A stretch of 64,000 bases of DNA from UBA1227 sp963629305 (GCA_963629305.1 CAVGIJ010000008.1:1-64000), one strand, 5' to 3'; shown: positions 41,699 to 51,413, counted from the first letter of the stretch. Translations and numbers: made by a program. The notes: generated by a model from the sequence alone, not told the origin.

Positions 41699-42676
41699 AT
41701 GAAGTACGAAAATGAGACCTGTCCTATCTGCGGAGAGAAATTTACTGCGGATTCCGACGTAGTTGTATGTCCGGAGTGCGGAACTCCTCACCACAGAGAG
41801 TGCTACCTCAAGATTAATCATTGTTGCAATGAAGATAAACATGACTCCGGTTATGTATGGCATCAGAGTGTTACTCCGACCATTGTTAATGAAAAACCGG
41901 CGTCCAAAGAAGAGACATCGAATGTTCTGCCGCCCTTGACGCGCGAAAAAATGCCTGAGAACGGCATGGCAAGCGAAATTACAATCGACAAAGACGGAAA
42001 TCAGAGATTGGTATACAGAGAGATTCGCGCAAATGAGAGAATCGGTGACGCAACCGTTGCGGACTATGCGGCCGTTATTCAGAAAAATGTACGCAAGTTT
42101 ATACCGAAATTCATGATGATGGACAGAACCGGCGGCAAAATAAGCTGGAACTGGGCGGCATTTTTCTTCGGACCGTTTTGGCTCGCTTACAGAAAGATGT
42201 GGAAGCACGCCATAATCGCGATGCTTGTTATTTCCATAATTCCGCTGGTATTCATCAAAGATATCACGGATTACTATCAGAAAGCCATGGAGGTTACGAC
42301 AGAATACCTGACATCTTCCGCTTCTTCTGACGAGGAAACCATGGAAAAAGCACGTCAGGAAATGCTGGATAAGATGCCGGAAGAGCCTATGGCTATGTCA
42401 GCTTCATCATATGTTGAATTCGCGGTAAGGGTTGTATATGCTCTTTTCGGAAACTTCCTTTACAAGGCAAAGTGTGAGACAATTATGAAAAACGCAAGAG
42501 TAAAGACAGACAACCCAAAGGCGCAGGCTGCATACATCAAACGAAAGGGCGGAAGCAGTTTGCTCTGCGTTATTGCATTCGCATTTGTTTCATACATGAT
42601 TATGGCATTGGTTGTTGCCGGGGGACAACTCCTTGACACTGACCTTGCAACAATCCTACGGAGGTACGTAAAATGA
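41699..42676 (+). CDS. prokaryotic RING-finger / DUF2628 membrane protein
   Basis: A 325-residue protein. The N-terminus is a treble-clef zinc domain of the prokaryotic RING type: CPICGEKF, then VCPECGTPHHRECY and CC. A variable linker follows (about 45-130), then a DUF2628-type block with ISWNWAAFFFGPFWLAYRKMW and a hydrophobic helix (about 172-190), a helical insert, and further membrane helices to the end. AAGGAG precedes the ATG at 41699; the frame upstream is excluded. It overlaps glmU by 4 bp (ATGA), so the two are translationally coupled. Its function is unknown. Confidence 0.8.
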   Translation: MKYENETCPICGEKFTADSDVVVCPECGTPHHRECYLKINHCCNEDKHDSGYVWHQSVTPTIVNEKPASKEETSNVLPPLTREKMPENGMASEITIDKDGNQRLVYREIRANERIGDATVADYAAVIQKNVRKFIPKFMMMDRTGGKISWNWAAFFFGPFWLAYRKMWKHAIIAMLVISIIPLVFIKDITDYYQKAMEVTTEYLTSSASSDEETMEKARQEMLDKMPEEPMAMSASSYVEFAVRVVYALFGNFLYKAKCETIMKNARVKTDNPKAQAAYIKRKGGSSLLCVIAFAFVSYMIMALVVAGGQLLDTDLATILRRYVK

Positions 42677-44058
42677 GTAAAAGTTGTGCAATAATACTCG
42701 CGGCCGGCGAGGGAAAGAGAATGAAGTCGAATAAACCGAAGGCACTGTCATGTGTGCTTTTTAAACCTATGATAGACTGGGTTCTTGATTCTGTTGACGA
42801 GAGCGGAATAGACGATGTTTGTGTTGTTGTAGGTCATCTTGGAGAAGCACTCGAAATTCATCTTGACGGCAAGTGCGAAATTGCCTATCAAAAAGAACGT
42901 CTCGGTACGGGACATGCGGTCATGCAGGCTATAGACTACCTCGAAAAATCAGATGCTGAAAATGTTCTCATACTAAACGGAGATGCTCCGTTTATAGATG
43001 CCGCAACCATAGAGGATTCGCTGAAGGCACATATTTCATCGCAAAATGCGGTAACCGTTATTTCCGCAAAAATAAAGAAACCTTTCGGATACGGACGTAT
43101 CATCAGAGATGAAAAAGGTGTTTTCCAAAGCATAGTTGAACAAAAAGATACCAATGATGAGCAAAAGCATATAAACGAAGTTAATTCCGGAGCATATTGG
43201 TTTGATAAGAAGTGTCTTATTTACGCAATCTCTCAGATAAAACCGGAAAATGAGGCAAAAGAATATTACCTTACGGATACCATATCCGAGCTTCGCAAGA
43301 TAGGAAAGAGGCCCGGAGTTTTCATGACCGACAACTCAGATGTTGTTCTCGGTGCCAATGACAGAGTTCAACTTATGGAACTCAACAGTATTGCGAGAAG
43401 ACAGGTCCTGCTCAACCACCTTATGAACGGTGTGGAAATTCCCTGTGTGGACGGGATTGTCGTAGGAGCGGATGTTGAAATCGGAGCGGGTACAGTGCTC
43501 CTTCCGAATACAATTATCAGGGGACGTACAAGGATAGGGGAGAATTGTGAACTCGGTCCGAATTGCCTTATTGACGACAGCATTGTGCATGATGATGTAA
43601 AACTCAATAACACATATGTTGAGTCTTCGCAGATTCAAAACGGTGCCGATCTCGGTCCGTATGATCACGTGCGCCCGAATTCTATTATCGGGGCCAATGT
43701 TCATGTCGGAAATTTTGTCGAGATAAAGAATTCGAATATCGGCGACGGAACAAAGCTTCCTCATCTCTCATATATCGGTGATTCGGATGTCGGTAAGGGC
43801 GTAAACTTCGGTTGCGGCTCTCTTACGGTCAATTATGACGGTAAAAACAAGAAGCGTACTACGGTAAAAGATCATGCCTTCATAGGGTGCAATTCAAACC
43901 TTATAGCCCCGGTGACTGTCGGAGAGTATGCATATGTTGCCGCCGGTTCGACAATAACCGACAATGTACCGGATGGAGCTCTCTCGATAGCGCGTGCAAG
44001 ACAGATTGATAAAGAGGGCTGGGTCGAAAGGAAAAAGCCGTACAAGGGTATGGATTAA
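42673..44058 (+). CDS. glmU: bifunctional UDP-N-acetylglucosamine pyrophosphorylase / glucosamine-1-phosphate N-acetyltransferase
   Basis: A 461-residue enzyme making UDP-GlcNAc for peptidoglycan. The uridyltransferase part shows LAAGEGKRMKSNKPKAL, RLGTGHAVMQA and LNGDAPFID; the C-terminal part is a left-handed beta-helix of hexapeptide repeats with GNFVEIKNSNIGDGTKLPHLSYIGDSDVG in outline and the active-site His in it, then NYDGKNKKRT. GGAGG precedes the ATG. Together with pgcA it supplies envelope sugar nucleotides. Confidence 0.96.
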   Translation: MSKSCAIILAAGEGKRMKSNKPKALSCVLFKPMIDWVLDSVDESGIDDVCVVVGHLGEALEIHLDGKCEIAYQKERLGTGHAVMQAIDYLEKSDAENVLILNGDAPFIDAATIEDSLKAHISSQNAVTVISAKIKKPFGYGRIIRDEKGVFQSIVEQKDTNDEQKHINEVNSGAYWFDKKCLIYAISQIKPENEAKEYYLTDTISELRKIGKRPGVFMTDNSDVVLGANDRVQLMELNSIARRQVLLNHLMNGVEIPCVDGIVVGADVEIGAGTVLLPNTIIRGRTRIGENCELGPNCLIDDSIVHDDVKLNNTYVESSQIQNGADLGPYDHVRPNSIIGANVHVGNFVEIKNSNIGDGTKLPHLSYIGDSDVGKGVNFGCGSLTVNYDGKNKKRTTVKDHAFIGCNSNLIAPVTVGEYAYVAAGSTITDNVPDGALSIARARQIDKEGWVERKKPYKGMD

Positions 44059-44088
44059 TCATAGCAAAAGCAAAGGAACAGAAGAAAC

Positions 44089-44649
44089 ATGTATATTGTA
44101 GCAGGACTCGGTAACCCGGGTCCGGAGTATGAGAAAACCCGTCACAACATCGGCTTTCTCACGGTCAATGCACTTGCGGCAGATCACGGTGTGCGTATTG
44201 ATCGATTGAAATTCAAAGCGCTCACCGCAAATACGGTGATAGCGGGTGAAAAATGCTTGCTGATGAAGCCTCAGACTTTTATGAATAACAGCGGTGAGGC
44301 AATAGGCGAAGCGGCTCGCTTTTTTAAAGTTCCTCCGGAAAATATCATAGTCATTTCCGATGACATATCTTTGGAACCGGGGAAAATACGCATAAGACGT
44401 AAGGGCTCCGCCGGAGGGCACAATGGTCTTAAGAGCATAATCGCTCACCTTGGTTCGGATAATTTTCCGCGGGTTAAAGTAGGCGTTGGCGAACGGAAGA
44501 ATCCGGAATCGGATCTTGCGGATTTCGTGCTCGGAACATTTTCAAAAGAGGATATTCCGCTTATGAATGATGCCATCTTAAACGCTGTGGATGCCGTTGA
44601 ACTCATAGTTGCCGGTAAAACGGATGAGGCTATGAACAGGTACAACTGA
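44089..44649 (+). CDS. pth: peptidyl-tRNA hydrolase
   Basis: A 186-residue esterase that frees tRNA from dropped-off peptidyl-tRNA. It shows GLGNPGPEYEKTRHNIGF with the catalytic His, KPQTFMNNSGEA, and RKGSAGGHNGLKSI. Standard length. It lies 30 bp after glmU. Confidence 0.96.
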   Translation: MYIVAGLGNPGPEYEKTRHNIGFLTVNALAADHGVRIDRLKFKALTANTVIAGEKCLLMKPQTFMNNSGEAIGEAARFFKVPPENIIVISDDISLEPGKIRIRRKGSAGGHNGLKSIIAHLGSDNFPRVKVGVGERKNPESDLADFVLGTFSKEDIPLMNDAILNAVDAVELIVAGKTDEAMNRYN

Positions 44650-44663
44650 AAAAAATAAAGACA

Positions 44664-44688
44664 CCCCCACTTTTTAAAAAAGTGGGGG
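44664..44688. terminator. strong hairpin between pth and mfd
   Basis: A perfect 12-bp stem (CCCCCACTTTTT and complement) with almost no loop. The T-run lies on the minus-strand side, so on the plus strand it may be an mRNA-stabilising or partial terminator hairpin. Confidence 0.6.
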
Positions 44689-44740
44689 AATCACTCATTG
44701 CAATAAAACAAGATAATGAGATAAGGCAAGGAGCTACTGT

Positions 44741-47700
44741 ATGTCCGGTTACTCAAACGAATGCAAAAAAATAAATACATACAACGAGCTGTTGCGGGAC
44801 ACGACTCTCGGCATGTTCCCGCTCGGTATACTCGGTGCTGCCGCAGTGCACAAGGCGTTGCTTATACACAGCATGTGCGAGGACAGAGGCGCACGCGCGT
44901 TTGTCATAACGCAGGATGATGCCTCTGCGAGCAGACTCTGCTCGGACCTTAAGAATTTTGGAACAAAGGCTCAGGTTTTTCCGGGACGTGACCTTTCATT
45001 CATAACCGAGCAGACACATTCAAAGGAATATGAGCAGCAACGTATGGGAGCGCTTTCAAATTGGGTCGGGGGAGATGTCAGTGTACTCGTAATGCCCTGC
45101 ACTGCGGCCATTATGAAGACCATACCGGTGGATACTCTCAAAGAGCGTATCATAACTCTTAAGGTCGGAAATGAGGTGGACCTTGATTCTCTGCTTCGTT
45201 CGTTCGACTTTGCGGGTTACAGACGCGCAGATGAGGTTGAGGGTCCCGGACAGTATGCCGTAAGAGGCGGAATAGTCGATTTTTTTCCGCCGGACAGGGA
45301 AAATCCTCTGCGTATGGAACTTTGGGGGGATGAGATTGATACAATCGCTGAATTCGACATCTTAAGTCAGAGAAGGACAGATACGATTGACAGCGTGAGA
45401 ATCACTCCGTCATGTGAGATATTTACGCATGACAATCTAAGTCTTGCGGATAAAATTGAGGCGGCAGCGAAAAAGGTGCGCGGAGGTGCCGCTGAAATAA
45501 CAAGAGAAAAAATGATGACAGATGTGATGACGATTCGAAATGGGATTCGTAATATCTGTCTTGATAAGTATATAAATATTGTATATGAGGATGCTGCAAC
45601 CCCGCTTTCGTATCTTTCAAATAACGATATGCTTTTTGTTGCGGAGAGCAGCGCAATAAAATCAAGAGTTACATCATATGTAAGGCTTCATCTTGAGGAG
45701 ATGAAAGAGTATCTTCAAGGCGGTGAGTATACAAAATCACTGGGGGACTTTGTTGTAAACTTTAAGTCACTTGTCAGTGATTATGAAAATGCAAACACTG
45801 TCTTTATTGATAACTTTGCAAGAGGAAGTTTTGATACGGGCGTGAGCGCGCTCTTTACATTCAGCTTCGGACAGACGCCCGCGTGGAACGGTACGGTGTC
45901 GTCGCTTCTCGATCATATTGACGACAGTGATAAAAATCCTACGATTGTCGTCGCGGCAGGTAATGAAAAAACCGCTAAAAATGTCTCCGAAGAACTGACG
46001 GAAAACGGAAAAGATGCGCTCTATTGCGTGTATCCTCCGGCAGAATTTCCGTCGGGAAAAATCACGGTTCTTGCAACGTCGCTGTCATCGGGACTCAGTA
46101 TTGCCGAAACCGGATTTGAGGTAATCACACACGGGAATATAGGCGGAAAAGCCAAAAAAAGAATCCGCCAAAAACGTGAAAATGCGTTTCACAGTCTTGA
46201 TGAGCTTCATACGGGAGATTACATTGTCCATAATATCCACGGCGTCGGAGTCTTTGACGGGATTGAGAACCTGAAAGTGTCAGGCGTGGAGAAGGACTAC
46301 CTCAAAATAAAATACGCCAAGGGTGATGTACTCTATGTACCCGTAACACAGCTCGACCTTGTGTCAAAATATATCGGCCCGCGTGAGGAGACGAGAACGG
46401 TAAAACTCAACCGTCTCGGGGGCAAGGAATGGGAAAAATCCAAGGCGAGAGTCAGAAGTGCCGTAAATGATATGGCGAAAGAACTTACCGATCTGTATGC
46501 AAAGCGACTTCATACACCCGGGTATGCTTTCTCTCCGGATATTGACATGCAGAGCGATTTTGAGCGCAGATTTGAGTATGATGAAACAGAGGATCAGCTT
46601 CGCTGCATAAATGAGATAAAGAATGATATGGAAAAACCGTTCCCTATGGATAGGCTTCTTTGCGGCGATGTAGGTTTCGGTAAAACCGAAGTTGCACTAC
46701 GTGCGGCATTCAAATGTATCGCGGATGGGAAACAATGTGCAATTCTTGTTCCGACAACCATACTTGCATTTCAGCATTACAATACAATAATGAGAAGATT
46801 TGACGGATTCCCGGTTGAAATTGAGATGCTGTCACGTTTCAAAACAGCGTCAGAGCAAAAGAAAATCGTTCAGTCTGTAAAGCGCGGAAGTGTGGACCTT
46901 GTTGTCGGAACACACAGACTTATCTCAAAGGACGTGGAATTCCATGATCTCGGGTTGCTTATAGTTGATGAGGAACAGCGATTCGGAGTTGCTCAAAAAG
47001 AAAAACTCAAGGAAAAATTCCCGAATGTTGATGTTCTGACACTTTCCGCAACACCTATACCGAGAACTCTCAACATGGCAATGACGGGTATAAGAGATAT
47101 GTCGATTATTGAGGAAGCTCCGCTTGACAGACATCCCGTAACCACATATGTTCTTGAGTATGATGCCGGAATAATTGCGCAGGCAATAGAAAAGGAACTC
47201 CGCAGAGGCGGTCAGGTCTATTATATGCACAACAATGTAGAGAGTATCCTTCACTGCGCCGCGAAGATACACGAGCTCGTGCCGCAGGCACGAATCGGTG
47301 TAGCGCATGGCAAGATGAGTGAAGAGGAATTATCAGAGGTATGGCGGCGTCTGGTGGAGGGCGAAATTGATGTCCTTGTATGCACGACCATAATTGAGAC
47401 CGGTGTAGATGTCCCGAATGCCAATACTTTGATAATAGAACATGCGGATAATCTCGGCCTTTCGCAGCTCCACCAGATACGCGGCCGTATAGGACGCTCG
47501 TCAAGGCGTGCTGTGGCGTATTTTACATTTACCGGCGGAAAGGAACTTACAGAAGTCGCATACAGACGCCTTACCGCCATACGCGAGTATACGGAATTCG
47601 GCTCCGGATTCAAGATTGCCATGCGCGACCTTGAGCTTCGCGGCGCCGGCAGCATACTTGGTGCAAAACAGCACGGGCATATGGAGGCAGTCGGCTATGA

Positions 47701-48232
47701 CATGTATCTTAAAATTTTGGCAGAGGCGATAAAAGAAAATCAGGATAATACCGGCGAAGACGCTGATTGCGAAAAAGCATATGTACCTCAAAAAGAATGC
47801 CTTATTGACATTCAGATTGATGCGCATATCCCCGAGTCGTATATCTACAGCGTACCGCATCGCCTCGCTATGTACCGCAGAATTGCCGATGTGCGTACAA
47901 ATGAAGATGCAATGGACGTAACAGATGAGCTCATAGACCGTTTCGGAGAACCGCCGCAAAGTGTTCTCGGACTTATTGAGGTATCTCTTCTTCGAAATAC
48001 GGCGGCGGCTCTCGGCATTTATGAGATAGGCCAGCGAGGCGACAATCTTCTTTTGTACTGGGACAACATAAATATGAAAGCGGTAACGCGACTCTCTGCG
48101 GATATGCGCGGAAAAATTCTCGTCTCCGCCGGCTCGAAACCGTATGTTTCAGTAAAAGTTGACAACAGCGCGGACACGATAAAAACACTGAAATCCGCAC
48201 TTATGATTCTTACTCTCGGAGCAAGGTCGTAA
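44741..48232 (+). CDS. mfd: transcription-repair coupling factor
   Basis: A 1163-residue SF2 translocase that removes RNA polymerase stalled at DNA lesions and recruits UvrA. The N-terminal UvrB-like module has PGRDLSF and RAFVITQDDAS. The RNA-polymerase-interacting domain begins near DYIVHNIHGVGVFDGI. The helicase motor has Walker A CGDVGFGKTEVALRAAF (about residue 641), LIVDEEQRFGVAQKEKLK, SATPIPRTLNMAM, and the translocation motif region ELRGAGSILGAKQHGHM. The C-terminal D7 domain follows. GGAG precedes the ATG. Full length. Confidence 0.97.
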   Translation: MSGYSNECKKINTYNELLRDTTLGMFPLGILGAAAVHKALLIHSMCEDRGARAFVITQDDASASRLCSDLKNFGTKAQVFPGRDLSFITEQTHSKEYEQQRMGALSNWVGGDVSVLVMPCTAAIMKTIPVDTLKERIITLKVGNEVDLDSLLRSFDFAGYRRADEVEGPGQYAVRGGIVDFFPPDRENPLRMELWGDEIDTIAEFDILSQRRTDTIDSVRITPSCEIFTHDNLSLADKIEAAAKKVRGGAAEITREKMMTDVMTIRNGIRNICLDKYINIVYEDAATPLSYLSNNDMLFVAESSAIKSRVTSYVRLHLEEMKEYLQGGEYTKSLGDFVVNFKSLVSDYENANTVFIDNFARGSFDTGVSALFTFSFGQTPAWNGTVSSLLDHIDDSDKNPTIVVAAGNEKTAKNVSEELTENGKDALYCVYPPAEFPSGKITVLATSLSSGLSIAETGFEVITHGNIGGKAKKRIRQKRENAFHSLDELHTGDYIVHNIHGVGVFDGIENLKVSGVEKDYLKIKYAKGDVLYVPVTQLDLVSKYIGPREETRTVKLNRLGGKEWEKSKARVRSAVNDMAKELTDLYAKRLHTPGYAFSPDIDMQSDFERRFEYDETEDQLRCINEIKNDMEKPFPMDRLLCGDVGFGKTEVALRAAFKCIADGKQCAILVPTTILAFQHYNTIMRRFDGFPVEIEMLSRFKTASEQKKIVQSVKRGSVDLVVGTHRLISKDVEFHDLGLLIVDEEQRFGVAQKEKLKEKFPNVDVLTLSATPIPRTLNMAMTGIRDMSIIEEAPLDRHPVTTYVLEYDAGIIAQAIEKELRRGGQVYYMHNNVESILHCAAKIHELVPQARIGVAHGKMSEEELSEVWRRLVEGEIDVLVCTTIIETGVDVPNANTLIIEHADNLGLSQLHQIRGRIGRSSRRAVAYFTFTGGKELTEVAYRRLTAIREYTEFGSGFKIAMRDLELRGAGSILGAKQHGHMEAVGYDMYLKILAEAIKENQDNTGEDADCEKAYVPQKECLIDIQIDAHIPESYIYSVPHRLAMYRRIADVRTNEDAMDVTDELIDRFGEPPQSVLGLIEVSLLRNTAAALGIYEIGQRGDNLLLYWDNINMKAVTRLSADMRGKILVSAGSKPYVSVKVDNSADTIKTLKSALMILTLGARS

Positions 48233-48324
48233 GCGGTAATACTACCTTTTCCTTAAAAGTGGAATTGCATTGCCTGTAATGGGATGTTATACTCAAATTG
48301 ACTTTAATTGAAAGGAGATAATCT

Positions 48325-48744
48325 ATGGAAACGTTCATGACTATTTTTATGTCCAATGTACCTGCGGGCGTGGCAACGGTTTGTCTTGCTCTTTACTTCT
48401 TCGGTATGGCTATTGTGTTTATAATAAGCCCTGTAAAGAATGCGGAAAGCTTTGCCATAAAGCCGGCTGACAATGCGGGAATAACAGAGATAAGAGTTTA
48501 CTATGGCGGCATTTCCTTTGCCCTCGGTGCTTTTCTTCTCTATCTCTTCTTTGCTCTCGGTACACCGGTTTATTCACTTGCCGGCGGTCTCTTCTTTGCA
48601 ACAACCGTATTTGTTACAAGAAGCATTTTCCTCTGCGTGGATAAGGGCTGGAAATGCCCTTACACGAAACTCGCAATTCCGGCAGAGGGATTCTTTGTAG
48701 TTGCGCTTTGGACGTGCTTTATTTTGTCAAAAGTTCTCTACTGA
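48325..48744 (+). CDS. DUF4345 family membrane protein
   Basis: A 139-residue integral membrane protein with four hydrophobic segments. The block EIRVYYGGISFALGAFLLYLF is characteristic of DUF4345. Its function is unknown. AAAGGAG precedes the ATG. It is monocistronic, with its own terminator. Confidence 0.75.
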   Translation: METFMTIFMSNVPAGVATVCLALYFFGMAIVFIISPVKNAESFAIKPADNAGITEIRVYYGGISFALGAFLLYLFFALGTPVYSLAGGLFFATTVFVTRSIFLCVDKGWKCPYTKLAIPAEGFFVVALWTCFILSKVLY

Positions 48745-48786
48745 TTTCTTATTGAAATTCAGCATTGATAAGATTTACAAAAAAAG

Positions 48787-48828
48787 AAAGACTGCAATCC
48801 CACTCTTTTGAGGATTGCAGTCTTTTTT
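48787..48828. terminator. bidirectional terminator
   Basis: AAAGACTGCAATCC pairs with GGATTGCAGTCTTT, with T6 after it, between convergent genes. Confidence 0.93.
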
Positions 48829-48853
48829 GCAAGAATTTTAAAATCTCTGAACT

Positions 48854-49711
48854 TTAGTCAAGATTCAATTTGTGCTTCATGATATACGACGTGAAGAAAT
48901 AGAGCAGTGCCGAGAATACAAGATTTATTGCGGTATTTCCGAGTACGACTATCTGGAGTGCCTTTCCGGAACTGTCAAGGAGCGTTGTGTAATAATCAGG
49001 AACTACCTTAGTGATTACCGCAAGATAGATACCCATGATAATCCATGAGAGGATATCTATGATGATGTAAGCAAAGATTGTTCCGAGAACCTTATGCTTT
49101 TTTGAAAGGAGCATACCGAAAGCTACGGAATTATACCATGCGAGGATAAATCTTGTAAGGTATGTGAATAAGAGCAGTACAAGCTCAACGACAAAGACCC
49201 AAAAAGGAACACCGAGCTCTTCTTGTAAATACTCTTTTTCACGGTCGATTACCTGGGTTAAATTGTCCCATACATCGCCGAGAAGGTCCATGACCTCGGT
49301 GTAGTGACCGAGGGTGATATACAGTGACAAAATTGCAATTGCAACGCTTAGTATAATCCACACCCATGAGTTGAGGAGTTTTGAGAAGATGAGGGTTGCC
49401 GGCCTTGTCGGCAATGTCATCATAAGATAACCCTCGTCGGTGAAGAAGTTCTTATAGAATCTGTACACCATGAGGAAAAGGGTCAGAATTATAAGTGCTA
49501 TAAATGCAAGGACATATACCGTTGAGATGATTGATGAAAGCGCCTTTATGATTTTTACAAAGGTCGCCGGTACATTGTCAATTATGTACTGACGGGATGT
49601 TACCCACGTGAGGACACGTCCTATTGCGGCAAGCACAAGTACGGCAATATACGACGGCAATGCAATTCTTCCTACAGAGAGAAATTCGTGTTTTGTAAGA
49701 TTTCCTAACAT
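48854..49711 (-). CDS. ABC transporter permease
   Basis: A 285-residue membrane protein with six predicted helices, no signal peptide and no binding-protein partner. The N-terminal LTKHEFLSVGRIALP resembles ABC-2-type permeases of the YtrC/BcrB-like group. It overlaps the ATPase gene by 7 bp. The cargo is unknown; peptide or lipid export is a guess. Confidence 0.75.
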   Translation of the reverse strand: MLGNLTKHEFLSVGRIALPSYIAVLVLAAIGRVLTWVTSRQYIIDNVPATFVKIIKALSSIISTVYVLAFIALIILTLFLMVYRFYKNFFTDEGYLMMTLPTRPATLIFSKLLNSWVWIILSVAIAILSLYITLGHYTEVMDLLGDVWDNLTQVIDREKEYLQEELGVPFWVFVVELVLLLFTYLTRFILAWYNSVAFGMLLSKKHKVLGTIFAYIIIDILSWIIMGIYLAVITKVVPDYYTTLLDSSGKALQIVVLGNTAINLVFSALLYFFTSYIMKHKLNLD

Positions 49712-50400
49712 CTGAACACCTCCCTGAAAATTCCGTCTACTGTTTTTCCTTCTGCGTGAACGTCCTCGACGGAACCGTGCTGAAGTATATCTCCCTCGCG
49801 AATGAATACATATTCGTTGAGAACCGATTCAACATCTGAGATAAGGTGTGTTGAGATGAGAACCGTAGAGTTTTCACAGTAGTTTCCGATGATGGTTTCA
49901 AGGATGTAGTCCCTTGCCGCCGGGTCGACACCGCCTATCGGCTCGTCGAGAAGATAAAGCTTTGCCTCTCTGCTCATTACGAGGATGAGCTGAACCTTCT
50001 CTCTGTTTCCCTTTGAAAGATCCTTGAGCGGGCGCTTCGGGTCTATGCCGAGATGCGACAGCATCTCATATGCCTTATCTTTGTTGAAATCCTTATAAAA
50101 GTCTGCCATGAAGTCTACTTGTCTGCTGATTTTTTTAGAAAGATCGAGATAATTGCGCTCAGGCAGGTAAGAAACAATTTTTTTTGATTCGACTCCGGGC
50201 CTTAATCCTCCGACCGTTATTTCTCCGGCTGTTGGAAGAAGAAGTCCGCTGGCAAGCTTTATGAGAGTTGTTTTTCCGGAACCGTTAGGACCGAGAAGGC
50301 CGATGATTTTGCCCTCGGGCAGTGAGAGATTTATGCCTTTAAGGGCAGTAAATCCGCCGTACTGCTTTTTCAGGTGGTTACATACGAGAATGTCCGCCAA
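49705..50400 (-). CDS. ABC transporter ATP-binding protein
   Basis: A 231-residue ATPase: Walker A GPNGSGKTTLIK, Q-loop YLPERNY region, a variant signature LSKGNREKVQLIL in place of LSGGQ, Walker B LYLLDEPIGGVD, and the switch His in LISTHLISDVES. The variant signature is typical of the ABC-2/YtrB-like export ATPases. The start is TTG at 50400, eight bases after GGGAGG. There is no GntR-family repressor gene next to it, which such pairs often have. Confidence 0.9.
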   Translation of the reverse strand: MADILVCNHLKKQYGGFTALKGINLSLPEGKIIGLLGPNGSGKTTLIKLASGLLLPTAGEITVGGLRPGVESKKIVSYLPERNYLDLSKKISRQVDFMADFYKDFNKDKAYEMLSHLGIDPKRPLKDLSKGNREKVQLILVMSREAKLYLLDEPIGGVDPAARDYILETIIGNYCENSTVLISTHLISDVESVLNEYVFIREGDILQHGSVEDVHAEGKTVDGIFREVFRC

Positions 50401-50451
50401 TGTATTTTCCTCCCTACATAATTTGACGTAAGTTATAATTTTAACTACTCT

Positions 50452-50513
50452 ATAATACCATAAAATAAAAACTTGTAAATAAAATTGACAGGTTATAAAA
50501 AATTCTGTATTAT
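50452..50513. promoter_or_regulatory. divergent promoters
   Basis: Plus strand: TTGACA 50485-50490, 17-bp spacer, TATTAT 50508-50513, for the coiled-coil gene. Minus strand: TTTACA (50479-50474), 16-bp spacer, TATTAT (50457-50452), for the ABC operon. Confidence 0.6.
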
Positions 50514-50572
50514 TAACATTGTATTTTATGACGGATGTATTTATTGCAGTTTACGTATTTTGAGAGGAGATA

Positions 50573-51145
50573 ATGATAATGAAAGCACGTGATGCAAGAC
50601 TTCTTTACATAACTGTATTTGTTCTTGCTCTTGCTGCGGTTCTCACCTGTTCTTCAGTGATAGGAATTGCAGCGGTTACACCTTTTGCCGTGTCAAAATT
50701 CGGAGAACTTTTTGCAAAGTTTAAAGAGAATCACAGAGAGGGTATGCCTGCGGCAAAGGCTGCGAAAGCAAAGCTTGATGAACTGAAGAAAGAGCAGGCT
50801 TTGCTTGCAAAGGATAAGAAAGCACTCGAGAAGAAAAAACTTGCTGTCCGTAAGGCACAGGCAAAGAAGCTCTACGAGGAACGCCAAAAGAACGGCTACG
50901 AGAGCACACTCGGAAGCATTGAAACTTATAAAAATGCTGTTATTGCGGAGGAGGCTTCCATAGACGGCGAAAAACCGGCAAAGGCTTCAAAGGCAAAGAA
51001 AGCCGAGAAAAAGCAGGTTGAAAAAGCTGCAGTTGAGAGCACACCGGTTACTCCGGTAGTGATTCCGGAAGTTGAAACACAGGAACCGGATGAACAGCCT
51101 GATTATACTGCAAACGGAAGTATGTTCCGCGGTATCAGTTTCTGA
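50573..51145 (+). CDS. membrane-anchored coiled-coil protein of unknown function
   Basis: A 190-residue protein with one N-terminal membrane helix (about residues 9-37), then a Lys/Ala/Glu-rich coiled coil (about 50-110, AKLDELKKEQALLAKDKKALEKKK-like), a KAKKAEKK linker, and a Pro/Glu-rich tail ending in NGSMFRGISF. The ATG at 50573 or 50579 may be used; GAGAGGAG lies just upstream. Composition suggests an elongated cytosolic or wall-facing spacer. No family is recognised. Confidence 0.65.
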   Translation: MIMKARDARLLYITVFVLALAAVLTCSSVIGIAAVTPFAVSKFGELFAKFKENHREGMPAAKAAKAKLDELKKEQALLAKDKKALEKKKLAVRKAQAKKLYEERQKNGYESTLGSIETYKNAVIAEEASIDGEKPAKASKAKKAEKKQVEKAAVESTPVTPVVIPEVETQEPDEQPDYTANGSMFRGISF

Positions 51146-51153
51146 TTTTTTGG

Positions 51154-51181
51154 TTGACTTGTCAGAAAAAATATGTAATAA
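51154..51181 (+). promoter_or_regulatory. promoter of an RNA-like locus
   Basis: TTGACT at 51154-51159, 16-bp spacer, TAATAA at 51176-51181. No ORF follows for over 400 bp. Confidence 0.55.
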
Positions 51182-51187
51182 TTGACT

Positions 51188-51390
51188 CGTGAAAACCGAA
51201 TAAATTGACTCCGAGTTACTTCTCCTAAAGCGAGAGCCATGGAAAATTAACCGATGGGTGTTAGGGAAACCGACCGCCTTCCGTATTTGAAAAGGGGCAC
51301 ATGATAAATTTTACAGAATCATCTCGTGTTGTGGATGTGGTGTAAAAACAGGCTCCTTTTGTATGTAAAAGGAGCCTGTTTTGATTTTTA
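51188..51390 (+). ncRNA. candidate small structured RNA, unassigned
   Basis: About 200 nt between the promoter at 51154 and a very strong terminator (AACAGGCTCCTTTT 51347-51360 pairing with AAAAGGAGCCTGTT 51367-51380). Internal pairing is visible: CCTAA (51224) with TTAGG (51261), enclosing CCAT (51237) with ATGG (51254), then GGAA (51265) with TTCC (51278). No ORF with a ribosome site. It does not match tmRNA, SRP RNA, RNase P RNA or T-box motifs. A 6S-type or raiA-type RNA is possible but not shown. Confidence 0.5.
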
Positions 51391-51413
51391 CGATTTGTTT
51401 CGTTACTTAAAGC

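Noticed and set aside
51188..51390. Calling this RNA 6S RNA outright
   Set aside because: Length and promoter/terminator fit, but the long rod with a central bubble could not be traced by eye.
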